From Bacteriovoracaceae bacterium (GTDB lineage: Bacteria > Bdellovibrionota > Bacteriovoracia > Bacteriovoracales > Bacteriovoracaceae), in the NCBI GenBank assembly GCA_947377285.1, contig CANCFT010000025.1, forward strand, positions 1-48,952: a DNA stretch of 48,952 nt, in the 5' to 3' direction. Below the pieces are notes generated by a model that did no database searches, was not told the origin of the DNA, and saw only the letters and a list, made by a program, of their open reading frames with translations. Made by a program: the position numbers and the translations under genes. Positions 14,707-23,140 of this stretch are shown here, piece by piece. How positions within the stretch are numbered: the first letter of the stretch is position 1; every line of letters starts with the position of its first letter.

Positions 14707-15974
14707 ACGAAAGAATTATTGCTCTAATCGATTGCAATTCGTTTTATTGCTCATGTGAGAGGCTATTTCGCCCTGATCTTATGAATCGCCCCGTTGGCGT
14801 ATTATCCAATAATGATGGCTGTTTTGTTTCAAGAACCAATGAGCTCAAACGGCTTGGGGTTGCGATGGGGGCCCCTTATTTTCAAGTAAAAAATATTTGT
14901 GACAAAAATAACGTAGCTGTGTTTTCAGCGAACTTTTCTCTTTATACAAATATGTCAGATAGAGTAATGAATACTCTTTTTGAATTTGCTCCAAGCATAG
15001 AGATCTATTCAGTCGACGAAGCCTTTTTAGATTTAACAGGCCTTGATGAAGGGTCTATTGAAAGTTATTGCCGCAATATTAAAAAAACAGTCGAGCAAAA
15101 TACCGGTATTCCTGTTTGTGTCGGAATTGCACGAACAAAAGTTTTAGCAAAACTTGCCAACCGAATTGCTAAAAAAGATGAATCAACAAAAGGAGTATTT
15201 AGCACCTTGAAAAAAGAAAATTTAGAACATGCTCTTAGTAAAAGTGAAATTGGAGATGTTTGGGGAATTGGAAGACAAAGTAATATTAAGTTTAAAATTT
15301 TGGGAATTAAAACTGCCAAGCAACTTAGAGATTATCAAAATTCCTATTTAATCCAAAAGCAATTCACTAAAGTTGGAAGAATGATTCAGGATGAATTAAG
15401 AGAGATTAGTTGTTTTCCCATAAGTGATGAAGTCCCAAAGAAAAAAGAAATAATGAGCAGCCGCACATTTGGGAGTCCCGTTTTTGAGAAATCATCTCTG
15501 CGTGAATCCCTTGCTAGTTATGCTGGCCTTGCTTGTGAAAAGCTTCGAAAGCAAAATTCTGTTTGCCAAGAAGTTGAGATTTATATTCGGACAAATCCTT
15601 TCAAGGAAATTCCACAGTATGTTAAGTCGATATCCATTACTCTCGAGAGTGCAACTTGTGATACTCGAAAAATAATCAAAGAAGCGTTTACATTACTTGA
15701 TGAAATATTTGTGAGTGGATATGAATATAAAAAAGCCGCGATAAAGCTTTCAAAAATTCAAGACAAAGACGAGTATCAGATATCACTTTTTGGTAAAAAT
15801 GACTCTCAAGAGGATTTAATTTTAATGAATCTAATGGATAAAATAAATGCTAGAGATGGCGATGAGACCCTAAAAGTGGCAGCATGCGGGACAAATAAAA
15901 AGGCATGGTTTATGAAGCAGACGTTGAAGTCACCACGGTACGTTACGGGGTGGAGTGAGTTGCTTAAAATCTAA
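14703..15974 (+). CDS. umuC: DNA polymerase V catalytic subunit (Y-family)
   Basis: A 423-residue protein, the same length as E. coli UmuC. Palm residues are visible: Asp in IALIDCNSFYCSCERLF and the Asp-Glu pair in YSVDEAFLDL. GVLSNNDGCFVSRTNE is the UmuC-type fingers segment; the HhH region follows (IGDVWGIGRQSNIKFKILGI) and the little-finger domain begins near SSRTFGSPVFEKSSL. It copies past DNA damage at the cost of errors. The gene is coupled to umuD and ends where the minus-strand CBS gene ends (four shared bases). Confidence 0.93.
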   Translation: MNERIIALIDCNSFYCSCERLFRPDLMNRPVGVLSNNDGCFVSRTNELKRLGVAMGAPYFQVKNICDKNNVAVFSANFSLYTNMSDRVMNTLFEFAPSIEIYSVDEAFLDLTGLDEGSIESYCRNIKKTVEQNTGIPVCVGIARTKVLAKLANRIAKKDESTKGVFSTLKKENLEHALSKSEIGDVWGIGRQSNIKFKILGIKTAKQLRDYQNSYLIQKQFTKVGRMIQDELREISCFPISDEVPKKKEIMSSRTFGSPVFEKSSLRESLASYAGLACEKLRKQNSVCQEVEIYIRTNPFKEIPQYVKSISITLESATCDTRKIIKEAFTLLDEIFVSGYEYKKAAIKLSKIQDKDEYQISLFGKNDSQEDLILMNLMDKINARDGDETLKVAACGTNKKAWFMKQTLKSPRYVTGWSELLKI

Positions 15975-16381
15975 TTCAATGAAGATGGTAAGGTGAATAG
16001 TTTTATTTTATTTTCAAGATCAAACTCTCGAACGACACCAATGCATTGCCCTATTTGATTAACTACCGGTATAGCTGTGAGATGATTTTTCTGCATAATT
16101 TTTAAGCACTCTTCAGGGCTTATATCTGAAGGGGCCGTTGCTGAAACAGTTTGCATAATTTTTTGAGCATTTATATTAAAGTTAAAAGGTTTTGTCGTAG
16201 ACATTAATGCCTCATCGCTAATGGCTTCTTTAGTAACAATGCCTAATGGATGGTGATCTAAATCTACGATAACTAATTCGTCATAATTATATTTAGATAA
16301 AATATACTTTAAATCAGAAACACTCGTCTCAAGTGTACAAAATTCGGGATGGTATACTATTATTTCATTCAATTCTCCCAT
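15971..16381 (-). CDS. CBS-domain pair protein
   Basis: A 136-residue protein made of two CBS motifs and little else: DLKYILSKYNYDELVIVDLD and PLGIVTKEAISDEAL form the first, SPEECLKIMQKNHLTAIPVV and CIGVVREFDLENKI the second. CBS pairs bind adenosine nucleotides and usually regulate another protein. It is single, convergent with umuC, and no partner is adjacent; a link with the two-component genes at 16536 is possible but unsupported. Confidence 0.85.
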   Translation of the reverse strand: MGELNEIIVYHPEFCTLETSVSDLKYILSKYNYDELVIVDLDHHPLGIVTKEAISDEALMSTTKPFNFNINAQKIMQTVSATAPSDISPEECLKIMQKNHLTAIPVVNQIGQCIGVVREFDLENKIKLFTLPSSLN

Positions 16382-16535
16382 TTATTCTCCCTTGAGCAAA
16401 AAATCCAAACTCAAACTATAACTAGAGCAATTAAAGGGCCAGCTTTTTTGGTCTACTACTAACAGGGGCCAATCAAATATTTAATCCATCTATTTTAGTT
16501 TTTAAAATAATCTTTTCTAAAGTAAGCTATCTTAA

Positions 16536-18083
16536 ATGAGAACCTATTTTTTACTAATATTGACCGCAATAATCCTGTCATTTTCGACAGCTTATTTTGC
16601 CCTTAATCTAGAAAAGAATAATGCAGCTACGCAGAAAGAAATTGCCCATATAGCAAAAATACAATTCGAATTTGCACATCAGAATTTGCCTTTAGCAGTT
16701 CTCGACTTAAGTTCAATGTATCCAACTCGAGATTATTTTCAACTCATTCATCCTATAAGTATTTATTCAAAAAGTAATATCTCAGGGCAAGATTCATTTT
16801 TTTCTAAAAGTTGCTCTAGGACAAATGAAAGAATGAGTAAACTCGCCTTTGATAAAAATGAAATATGGGAAGATTTTCGCTGCAAAAGAATCAAAAAACT
16901 TCCTGAGAAGTTTTTTGAAGTGCCACCTCTACTTCATGATAGTGGAATTAGTTTTGCTTATTTTGCATTTCTCTCAAACAGAGAACCATTTATTAATTCG
17001 GATTGGATAAAAGGGAATTTGAATTTTTTTCATGTCTCTGAATTAAAATACTTACCCAATACTAGTCTCGAACTCAATTTTAAAATTCTTTCAAAATTAA
17101 ATAAACAAGATTTTGAAGAAATTGTCAGTGGACAAAAATACATTTTATCAGCTGACTATTTCCTTGTGAAAATAGATAGAGATCAAGATATTAAGTATCA
17201 AACATTTTTAAGTACTCAATTGGAAAGTTTTTTTAAAGAAAGATTCTTTTTTGTAAAACCTTATATTGAAGGTGAGAAATGCTTTTATAAAGAAGGAAGC
17301 CTTTGTTTTGAAAAAGACTCTCGAAGTATTTTAGAGTTTTTTAGGCAATCTTCAATCATCATTTTCTTGTCATCAATGCTGGTACTTTTTTTTATCTCTT
17401 TAATTCTTTTTCAAAAAATAAAACAACAAAAAAATGAAGAAGAAAAAAAACGGCATGCTTTAAGAGTTTTAACTCATGAGCTTAGAACGCCAATCACCAA
17501 TTTATTATTGCAAGTAGAATCGATCAACAGGCAATCAGACATAATACCTGCTAATATTTTAGAAGAATTCCTAAAAATAGAAGGTGAAGTTTACCGCTTA
17601 AAAAGACTTGCAGAAAAAAGTACGAGTTATCTGCAAACGCATGAGGGGAGGTCATTGGTGGCACTACAGCCAATACTTGCTCCTTCGATTAATCAAATAC
17701 TTTTAGAGATGGTAGAAGATTTTAAAGGGAAAAGTATAATTTTTGATAAAGCTCAAATAGATCGATCATTTATTATTGATCCCTATTGGCTTAATATTTG
17801 TCTTAAAAATTTAATAGAAAACGCTTTTATTCATGGATTGGCACCTGTGAAAGTTAGGGTGATCAATGAAAATGATATATTAAGAATTGATGTTACAGAT
17901 TCAGGAGTTTGTCCTTATAGAAATTTGGATGAATTATTAAAATCTGATCGCACTGGAAAAAATAGCACTGGTCTGGGATTGGGATTAAGTATTGTTCAAA
18001 AAATTATTGATGAGATGAATGGAAAATTACTTTTTTCAAATAATCCAACAACTTTTTCTTTATCACTTAGGAATAAAGTATGA
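16536..18083 (+). CDS. Membrane sensor histidine kinase
   Basis: A 515-residue protein: helix 1 at residues 3-22, a periplasmic sensor of about 245 residues (25-270) with four Cys (SCSRTN, DFRCKR, EKCFY, SLCFE), helix 2 at 272-293, a short basic linker without an obvious HAMP domain, then the kinase core. His314 lies in LTHELRTPI, the N-box in LKNLIENAFIHG, the G-box in TGLGLGLSIVQKI. The sensor domain is not recognised; its paired Cys suggest disulphides or redox sensing. The response regulator gene overlaps by four bases (ATGA). Confidence 0.9.
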   Translation: MRTYFLLILTAIILSFSTAYFALNLEKNNAATQKEIAHIAKIQFEFAHQNLPLAVLDLSSMYPTRDYFQLIHPISIYSKSNISGQDSFFSKSCSRTNERMSKLAFDKNEIWEDFRCKRIKKLPEKFFEVPPLLHDSGISFAYFAFLSNREPFINSDWIKGNLNFFHVSELKYLPNTSLELNFKILSKLNKQDFEEIVSGQKYILSADYFLVKIDRDQDIKYQTFLSTQLESFFKERFFFVKPYIEGEKCFYKEGSLCFEKDSRSILEFFRQSSIIIFLSSMLVLFFISLILFQKIKQQKNEEEKKRHALRVLTHELRTPITNLLLQVESINRQSDIIPANILEEFLKIEGEVYRLKRLAEKSTSYLQTHEGRSLVALQPILAPSINQILLEMVEDFKGKSIIFDKAQIDRSFIIDPYWLNICLKNLIENAFIHGLAPVKVRVINENDILRIDVTDSGVCPYRNLDELLKSDRTGKNSTGLGLGLSIVQKIIDEMNGKLLFSNNPTTFSLSLRNKV

Positions 18084-18754
18084 AAAAAATATTAATTATT
18101 GAAGATGACGAAAACTTAGGAAAATCAATTAAAAAAATTATAGAGCTTGAAGGAATGACAGCTTTCTTGGCGTCTAGTCTTTATGACGCTAGAAAAATGT
18201 TTGTGGATACTTTTGATATGATTGTTCTAGATTGGATGTTACCTGATGGCCAAGGAATTGATTTTTTGCGTGAAATTAGGACTAAAAATATTTTTACCCC
18301 GGTGATTATGTTGACAGCGCGAACTGATTTAATTGATAAGGTCCTAGGACTTGAAACTGGGGCCAATGACTATATGACTAAGCCATTTGAATCAAGAGAA
18401 TTAGTGGCAAGGATTAGAGTTCAATTAAGAGAAACAAATCATAATGCAGATGCTGTTAAACTTGAAAAAATTTCAATAGGGAAGTTAGTCATAAATACGA
18501 GTGAGAGAAATGTTTTATTTGATGGCAAAAAAATAAACCTGACTAAAATGGAATATGAATTATTAAAAATCCTTGCTGAAAATCCTAAACAAACATTTTC
18601 TCGAGAAAATTTGCTAGATAAGGTTTGGGGTTATGAGAATTTTCCAACAACTAGAACAGTCGATACCCATGTATTGCAAGTTAGGCAAAAAATTTCAGAG
18701 GATATTATCGAAACTGTTCGAGGACTGGGATACCGCCTGGCCGAATTAAAGTAA
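18080..18754 (+). CDS. OmpR-family response regulator
   Basis: A 224-residue protein with a receiver domain (residues 1-115: acidic pair in IIEDDE, phospho-Asp51 in IVLDWMLPDG, Thr in MLTARTD and Lys in MTKPFESREL) and an OmpR/PhoB winged helix (130-224: LTKMEYELLKIL, TFSRENLLDKVWG, RTVDTHVLQVRQKI, TVRGLGYRLAE). It is the partner of the kinase at 16536 by overlap and order. Targets cannot be told; the DsbA-like lipoprotein at 18866 is next on the same strand, 111 bases away, and is a candidate. Confidence 0.93.
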   Translation: MKKILIIEDDENLGKSIKKIIELEGMTAFLASSLYDARKMFVDTFDMIVLDWMLPDGQGIDFLREIRTKNIFTPVIMLTARTDLIDKVLGLETGANDYMTKPFESRELVARIRVQLRETNHNADAVKLEKISIGKLVINTSERNVLFDGKKINLTKMEYELLKILAENPKQTFSRENLLDKVWGYENFPTTRTVDTHVLQVRQKISEDIIETVRGLGYRLAELK

Positions 18755-18865
18755 TCCCACTTTGATTGTCAGGCCGAATTGACAAAGAATTTTCGAAGAG
18801 CTGACTTTAGAATTTCCCTCTATGCTACGATCTATTAAGTGAGCAGTCTAAACCAAAGGGGAAAT

Positions 18866-19663
18866 ATGAAATTAATGAGTCTAGCAGCAATAATATTTAC
18901 ATCCATTTTTATTGTAAGTTGTACTTCTAATGAAAAAATGAAATCACAAATCACGCAAATTCTTAAAGACGATCCAACAGTCTTAACTCAAGCAATTGAA
19001 AAACACCCAGCGGAATTTATTGAGGCACTCCAGAAGGCAGCAAAAAATGCACAAGAGGAAATGGGTAAAAAACGCGAAGAAGAAGAAAAAGTTAAATTGG
19101 CCGAGTCTTTTGATAAACCTTTGATGGCCGAAATACGAAAAGATGAATCGATTAGAGGACCAAAAGATGCACCTATCACGCTGGTTGAATACTCTGATTT
19201 CGAATGTCCTTTTTGCTCAAGAGGATATGAAACGGTGCAAGGCCTGTTAAAAAAATATGAAGGAAAGATTCGATTTGTTTATAAGCATCTTCCATTAAGT
19301 TTTCACGAGCAAGCGATGATTTCAGCGAAATATTATGAAGCAATAAGACTTCAAGACGAAAAGAAAGCATTTGCTTTTCATGATGCTATTTTTAAAAACC
19401 AAAGCAAACTTAAAAATGGAGTTGCCTTCCTCGATGCTACTGCAAAACAAGTTGGCGCAGATATGGGAAAACTTAAAAAAGATTTGAACTCAAGTGCAGT
19501 GACTTCAAGAATAGAAGAAGATGTTAAAGAAGCAGGAACTTTTGGAATGCAAGGGACTCCTGGATTTTTAATCAATGGAATCCCTGTAAGAGGAGCCTAT
19601 CCTGTTGAGTATTTTGTAAACTTGGTTGATGAATTGCAAAAAAAGGGAAAGCTTAAACTATAA
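18866..19663 (+). CDS. DsbA/thioredoxin-fold lipoprotein
   Basis: Start moved to 18866, where AAAGGGGAAAT precedes ATG and a lipoprotein signal begins at once (MKLMSLAAIIF, lipobox IVSC, Cys19). The 265-residue product has a charged coiled region (about 25-90, KNAQEEMGKKREEEEKV) and then a DsbA-like thioredoxin domain with active site C114-P-F-C117 (DFECPFCSRGY) and cis-Pro loop MQGTPGFLI. C-P-F-C with this helical insertion is the pattern of the DsbA/DsbC-like disulphide oxidoreductases. It acts anchored in the cell envelope, making or fixing disulphides. A terminator follows at 19681. Confidence 0.88.
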   Translation: MKLMSLAAIIFTSIFIVSCTSNEKMKSQITQILKDDPTVLTQAIEKHPAEFIEALQKAAKNAQEEMGKKREEEEKVKLAESFDKPLMAEIRKDESIRGPKDAPITLVEYSDFECPFCSRGYETVQGLLKKYEGKIRFVYKHLPLSFHEQAMISAKYYEAIRLQDEKKAFAFHDAIFKNQSKLKNGVAFLDATAKQVGADMGKLKKDLNSSAVTSRIEEDVKEAGTFGMQGTPGFLINGIPVRGAYPVEYFVNLVDELQKKGKLKL

Positions 19664-19680
19664 CTTGTTTTAGTTTTGTA

Positions 19681-19715
19681 GGCATTCCTGAAGAATTTTT
19701 GGAATGCCTTTTTTT
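19681..19715 (+). terminator. Rho-independent terminator after DsbA-like gene
   Basis: GGCATTCC (19681-19688) and GGAATGCC (19701-19708) form an eight-pair perfect stem followed by seven T. It ends the transcript of the lipoprotein gene. Confidence 0.9.
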
Positions 19716-19770
19716 AGGATAGGAGTTGTTTAAATTTTCGCCAAATAAGAAATAATTAATTCCATTTAAA

Positions 19771-19962
19771 TTAATGAAAAGAGTTGTTTGGTATGTCTAA
19801 AGTTTTTCCGTCGGCCTTAAACTGATATCCAAAATTTATCTGTTCAACGACTATCTCATGAAGTTTTTCAGTAAATTGTTCTTCGAATACTGTTGCAATG
19901 ATTTCATTGCCAATTGTTTCATATTCTAAAATATGCTCATGTATCAATTTCATTGCCAACAT
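19771..19962 (-). CDS. Small hypothetical protein
   Basis: A possible 63-residue protein; start set at the ATG 19960-19962 because AAAGGT lies six bases upstream on the minus strand. The sequence (EHILEYETIGNEIIATVF, then EKLHEIVVEQINFGYQF) alternates helix and strand and is not low-complexity, so it may be real. No family is recognised. It stands between a terminator and the DoxX pseudogene. Confidence 0.4.
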   Translation of the reverse strand: MLAMKLIHEHILEYETIGNEIIATVFEEQFTEKLHEIVVEQINFGYQFKADGKTLDIPNNSFH

Positions 19963-20106
19963 TTTCAACCTTTATTTTTTGATGTTAAATAATGTTATTT
20001 AATATATGAGGTAATTTAAAGAAATTAAAGTTAAGGGTATGTTAGATTCTTATTGAGAATATTTTCGCCATGACTTTAATTTCTTCGTAAGATCATAAAT
20101 GTTTTT

Positions 20107-20460
20107 TTAAATTTTATGATCTTTATCGTTTTTGTAATCAAGACTTCTTGGTCCTACTCCAAAAAAATAAAGTAAAATTGCCCCACCGAGCATAGAGAGA
20201 TTTTTCATGAACATAATTTGTTGTAATTGAGCTTGATTAGGATCCGAGAAGGCCCAAAAATTGTGCAAACGGAACTCCTTGGTTCGCAGCATAAAGTATT
20301 GTAGATGATTTGAAATGATTTATAGAAGCTAAGATAAAAATACTAGAAAAGAAAATTCTTCCGACAAGTACAAAAGTGTTAGTTGAATCAAATTCTTTAC
20401 TTAAGAGTTTGATCGGATTATCTAGCGTTGATGATAATTTGGCATAGTATTTGTGGTCAT
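20107..20460 (-). pseudogene. DoxX-family membrane protein, broken by internal deletion and frameshifts
   Basis: On the minus strand an ATG (20458-20460) after AGGAG soon meets a stop. A second frame gives the DoxX beginning (FVLVGRIFFSSIFILASINHF, then SSTILYAANQGVPFAQF), and a third gives the DoxX end (HNFWAFSDPNQAQLQQIMF, MKNLSMLGGAILLYFFGVG, PRSLD). Intact DoxX proteins have about 60-70 residues with two membrane helices between these two blocks; these are missing. The junction lies in a short shared GCACAATTTT-like stretch, as if by slippage. DoxX is a four-helix membrane oxidoreductase-linked protein; this copy cannot be made. Confidence 0.75.
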
Positions 20461-20623
20461 AAATTCTCCTAATTGTTTTTGAAGATTTTATTACTATCCT
20501 TGCAAATGAAATGCCTTTAATTGCGAATGTGCTTAGGAATTATCCTACGATCCTAACTAAATCTTATCTAACTTGATAAAATCCTAACAGGACAAAGTTT
20601 TATTTATCTAGTTAAATTTTATT

Positions 20624-21373
20624 ATGAAGTTAACAGACCTTCACATTCATTCTACTTTTAGTGATGGTAAGCTTACTATAAAAGAGATAGTTGATTTCTA
20701 TGGGGCAAGAGGATTTCAAATAATTGCGATCACTGATCATCTATGTGAAGAAGAGACAATTCTTGGTAAGGCGTCAAAGTTTTTAAAGAAAACATTAACT
20801 CGATATAATTTTGATGAATATTTGCGAACAATAAAAGAAGAAGGGGATCGAGCTTTACTCCTTTATGGAATGTTAGTGCTTCCAGGAATTGAATTAACTA
20901 AAAATTCACTTTCTTTTCATCGATCAGCTCATATTTTGGGTATTGGTATTTCTGAATATATAAATGCAGATGGAACTATTTTTGATCTAATTAGTAAGAT
21001 CAAAGATCAGGGAGCTCTTGCCATTGCGGCCCATCCTGTCTCCACTAAAATGATTGAGCATCAAACTTATCACCTCTGGGATAAAAGAGAGGAATTATTT
21101 GATAAATTTGATGCTTGGGAAGTGGCGAGTGGGCCTCATTTATTTGATGAAGTTCAAAAAAGTGGGCTGCCAATTATTGCAAATTCTGATTTTCATTCAC
21201 CAAAACATATTGAATCTTGGAAAACGTTGATTCAATGTGATTTAGTGTTCGAGGGGAGTCGTGGATTGAAAGAAGCGATTCGTGATCAGAAAATTGAACT
21301 AACTTTTTATAATGAGCCTGCCAAAATATTTAACAAAAAGTCACAAGTCGATTTAGAAATTTTTGCATATTAA
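20624..21373 (+). CDS. PHP-domain metal-dependent phosphoesterase
   Basis: A 249-residue protein with the four PHP motifs: DLHIHSTFSDG, IITITDH-type (IIAITDHLCEEE), PGIELT with the later HILGIG, and IAAHPVS, ending in IIANSDFHSP. These supply the trinuclear metal site. Free-standing PHP proteins of this size act as 3',5'-nucleotide or histidinol-type phosphatases. An odd point is the insertion of about 25 residues after ITDH (KFLKKTLTRYNFDEYL), seen in some members. It is not in an obvious operon; the next gene starts 80 bases on. Confidence 0.87.
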   Translation: MKLTDLHIHSTFSDGKLTIKEIVDFYGARGFQIIAITDHLCEEETILGKASKFLKKTLTRYNFDEYLRTIKEEGDRALLLYGMLVLPGIELTKNSLSFHRSAHILGIGISEYINADGTIFDLISKIKDQGALAIAAHPVSTKMIEHQTYHLWDKREELFDKFDAWEVASGPHLFDEVQKSGLPIIANSDFHSPKHIESWKTLIQCDLVFEGSRGLKEAIRDQKIELTFYNEPAKIFNKKSQVDLEIFAY

Positions 21374-21454
21374 AAAAATCATACATAATATTGTTTTTCA
21401 TTTTCATTTTAATTTTGTTAGTCTGTTTGAAAATACTAAAAACGGAAAATTTAA

Positions 21455-23134
21455 ATGACTAAGAAACTGACTGTTTTGCTTTTAATCGTAATTTCGAACA
21501 CATGCCTATCGAGTGAATCAATCACGACAACTTATAAAAAGCCTAAACTTATCGTCGTGCTGATTATTGATCAATTTAGGGCCGATTATTTAACAAGGTT
21601 CAAGGAGAGATTTTTACCGGCAAAAAATCCAAATGGTTCTCTTGGAGGATTTAATTATCTCATTTCGAACGGAGCCTATTATCCTTATGCTCAATACGAT
21701 ATACTTCAATCAATGACGGGACCTGGGCATGCAACATTATTGTCAGGGTCTTATCCTTATCAATCTGGAATTCCACTTAACGATTGGTATGATTCTAAAT
21801 TAAATAAAAATCTTTACTGTGTAGAAGATGAAGGTTCGCCGATAGTAGGTCCAGTAGATAGTAAAGATTATTCAGGAATGTCGCCTAAGAATTTTATAGG
21901 AAGCACTGTCGGAGATGAATTAAAAAACGCGGGTTATCCTTCTAAAGTTATTTCAATAGCGCTTAAAGACCGATCTGCAATTTTAATGGGGGGACACCGT
22001 GCTGACTTAGCACTTTGGTTTGATCCAAAAACTTTTCAGTGGGTATCTAGTAAATACTATTTACCAAATGGGACATTGCCAACTTGGGTTAGCCAATTAA
22101 ATAATGAAGTCAAAATTAAAAAATCACCTATGAAGATTTGGAGTACAAAGCTTCAAGAAACAATGAAGTCATATTTTTTGACAACGAATACATATCCAAA
22201 TGATAAAAAATTAATTAGCAAAATTGGTCCTGTTTTTAATCACGGCATCGCTGCTTGTTCACCTGAAGAGCTATCTTCACCTTATGGAACAGAGTTAACG
22301 GCTCAAGCAGCATTAAGGGCAATTGATTTTTATGAATTAGGAAAAAACAAAACTCCAGATCTCTTGGCCATAAGTTTCTCTAGTCATGATTATGTTGGAC
22401 ATTCATTTGGTCCAAATAGTAAAGAAATTGAAGATATGACGATTTCTGAAGATCGAACGATTTCAACTTTTCTCAATACACTTAAAACAAAAATCCCAGG
22501 TGGATTAGAAGATGTTGTGATTGTCTTGAGTGCAGATCATGGAGTTGCCCCCAATTCAGATTGGTTAGTAAAAAATAAAATGAATTCAGGAAGAGTTGAT
22601 ACTGTTGCTTTAAAAACAAAAATAGAAGAGAGCTTGTCGAAAAAATTTGGTAAAGTTGATGGAAATCCTGGCTGGATAACTTATAATATGGATTTTAATT
22701 ATTATATTAACCGAGAATTGATTCGATCAAAAAAAATAAATATTTCTGAAGTTGAATTAGAGATCAAAAAAATTCTTCAAAATGAAGAGGCTTTTACACA
22801 AGTTTTTACTCATAGTGACTATGAAAATAAAATACTTCCTCCTGGTATGCACGAAAGACAAATCCTTCATACCTATTACAATGGAAGAAGTGGCGATGTG
22901 ATTGGAATTGTAAAACCATTTTTTGTTCATGAGGATGGAAGTTCTACAACTCATATGACGGGTTATTCATATGACAAAACTGTACCTCTTATCTTAACTG
23001 GAAGTGCTTTTAAAAGAGGGATAATTCCTAAAATTGTCGATGTCATAGATATTGCCCCTACGCTTACTCTTTTAACTGGAACGATACCGCCAAGTTCTTC
23101 TGAAGGTAGAATTTTAACTGAGGCATTTAAGTAA
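21455..23134 (+). CDS. Secreted alkaline phosphatase superfamily enzyme (PafA-like)
   Basis: A 559-residue protein with a signal peptide (LTVLLLIVISNTCLSS). The active site follows the Thr-nucleophile (PafA-type) phosphatases: VVLIIDQFRADYL with metal Asp39, then QSMTGPGHATLLSG with nucleophile Thr88, NDWYD, SFSSHDYVGHSFGPNS (metal Asp and His) and VVLSADHGV (metal Asp and His), with the last His near THMTGYSYDKTVPL. The length fits PafA (about 550). It acts in the periplasm as a phosphomonoesterase or phosphodiesterase, likely for phosphate scavenging. The gene stops six bases before the end of the convergent kinase. Confidence 0.88.
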   Translation: MTKKLTVLLLIVISNTCLSSESITTTYKKPKLIVVLIIDQFRADYLTRFKERFLPAKNPNGSLGGFNYLISNGAYYPYAQYDILQSMTGPGHATLLSGSYPYQSGIPLNDWYDSKLNKNLYCVEDEGSPIVGPVDSKDYSGMSPKNFIGSTVGDELKNAGYPSKVISIALKDRSAILMGGHRADLALWFDPKTFQWVSSKYYLPNGTLPTWVSQLNNEVKIKKSPMKIWSTKLQETMKSYFLTTNTYPNDKKLISKIGPVFNHGIAACSPEELSSPYGTELTAQAALRAIDFYELGKNKTPDLLAISFSSHDYVGHSFGPNSKEIEDMTISEDRTISTFLNTLKTKIPGGLEDVVIVLSADHGVAPNSDWLVKNKMNSGRVDTVALKTKIEESLSKKFGKVDGNPGWITYNMDFNYYINRELIRSKKINISEVELEIKKILQNEEAFTQVFTHSDYENKILPPGMHERQILHTYYNGRSGDVIGIVKPFFVHEDGSSTTHMTGYSYDKTVPLILTGSAFKRGIIPKIVDVIDIAPTLTLLTGTIPPSSSEGRILTEAFK

Positions 23135-23140
23135 AGTTAT

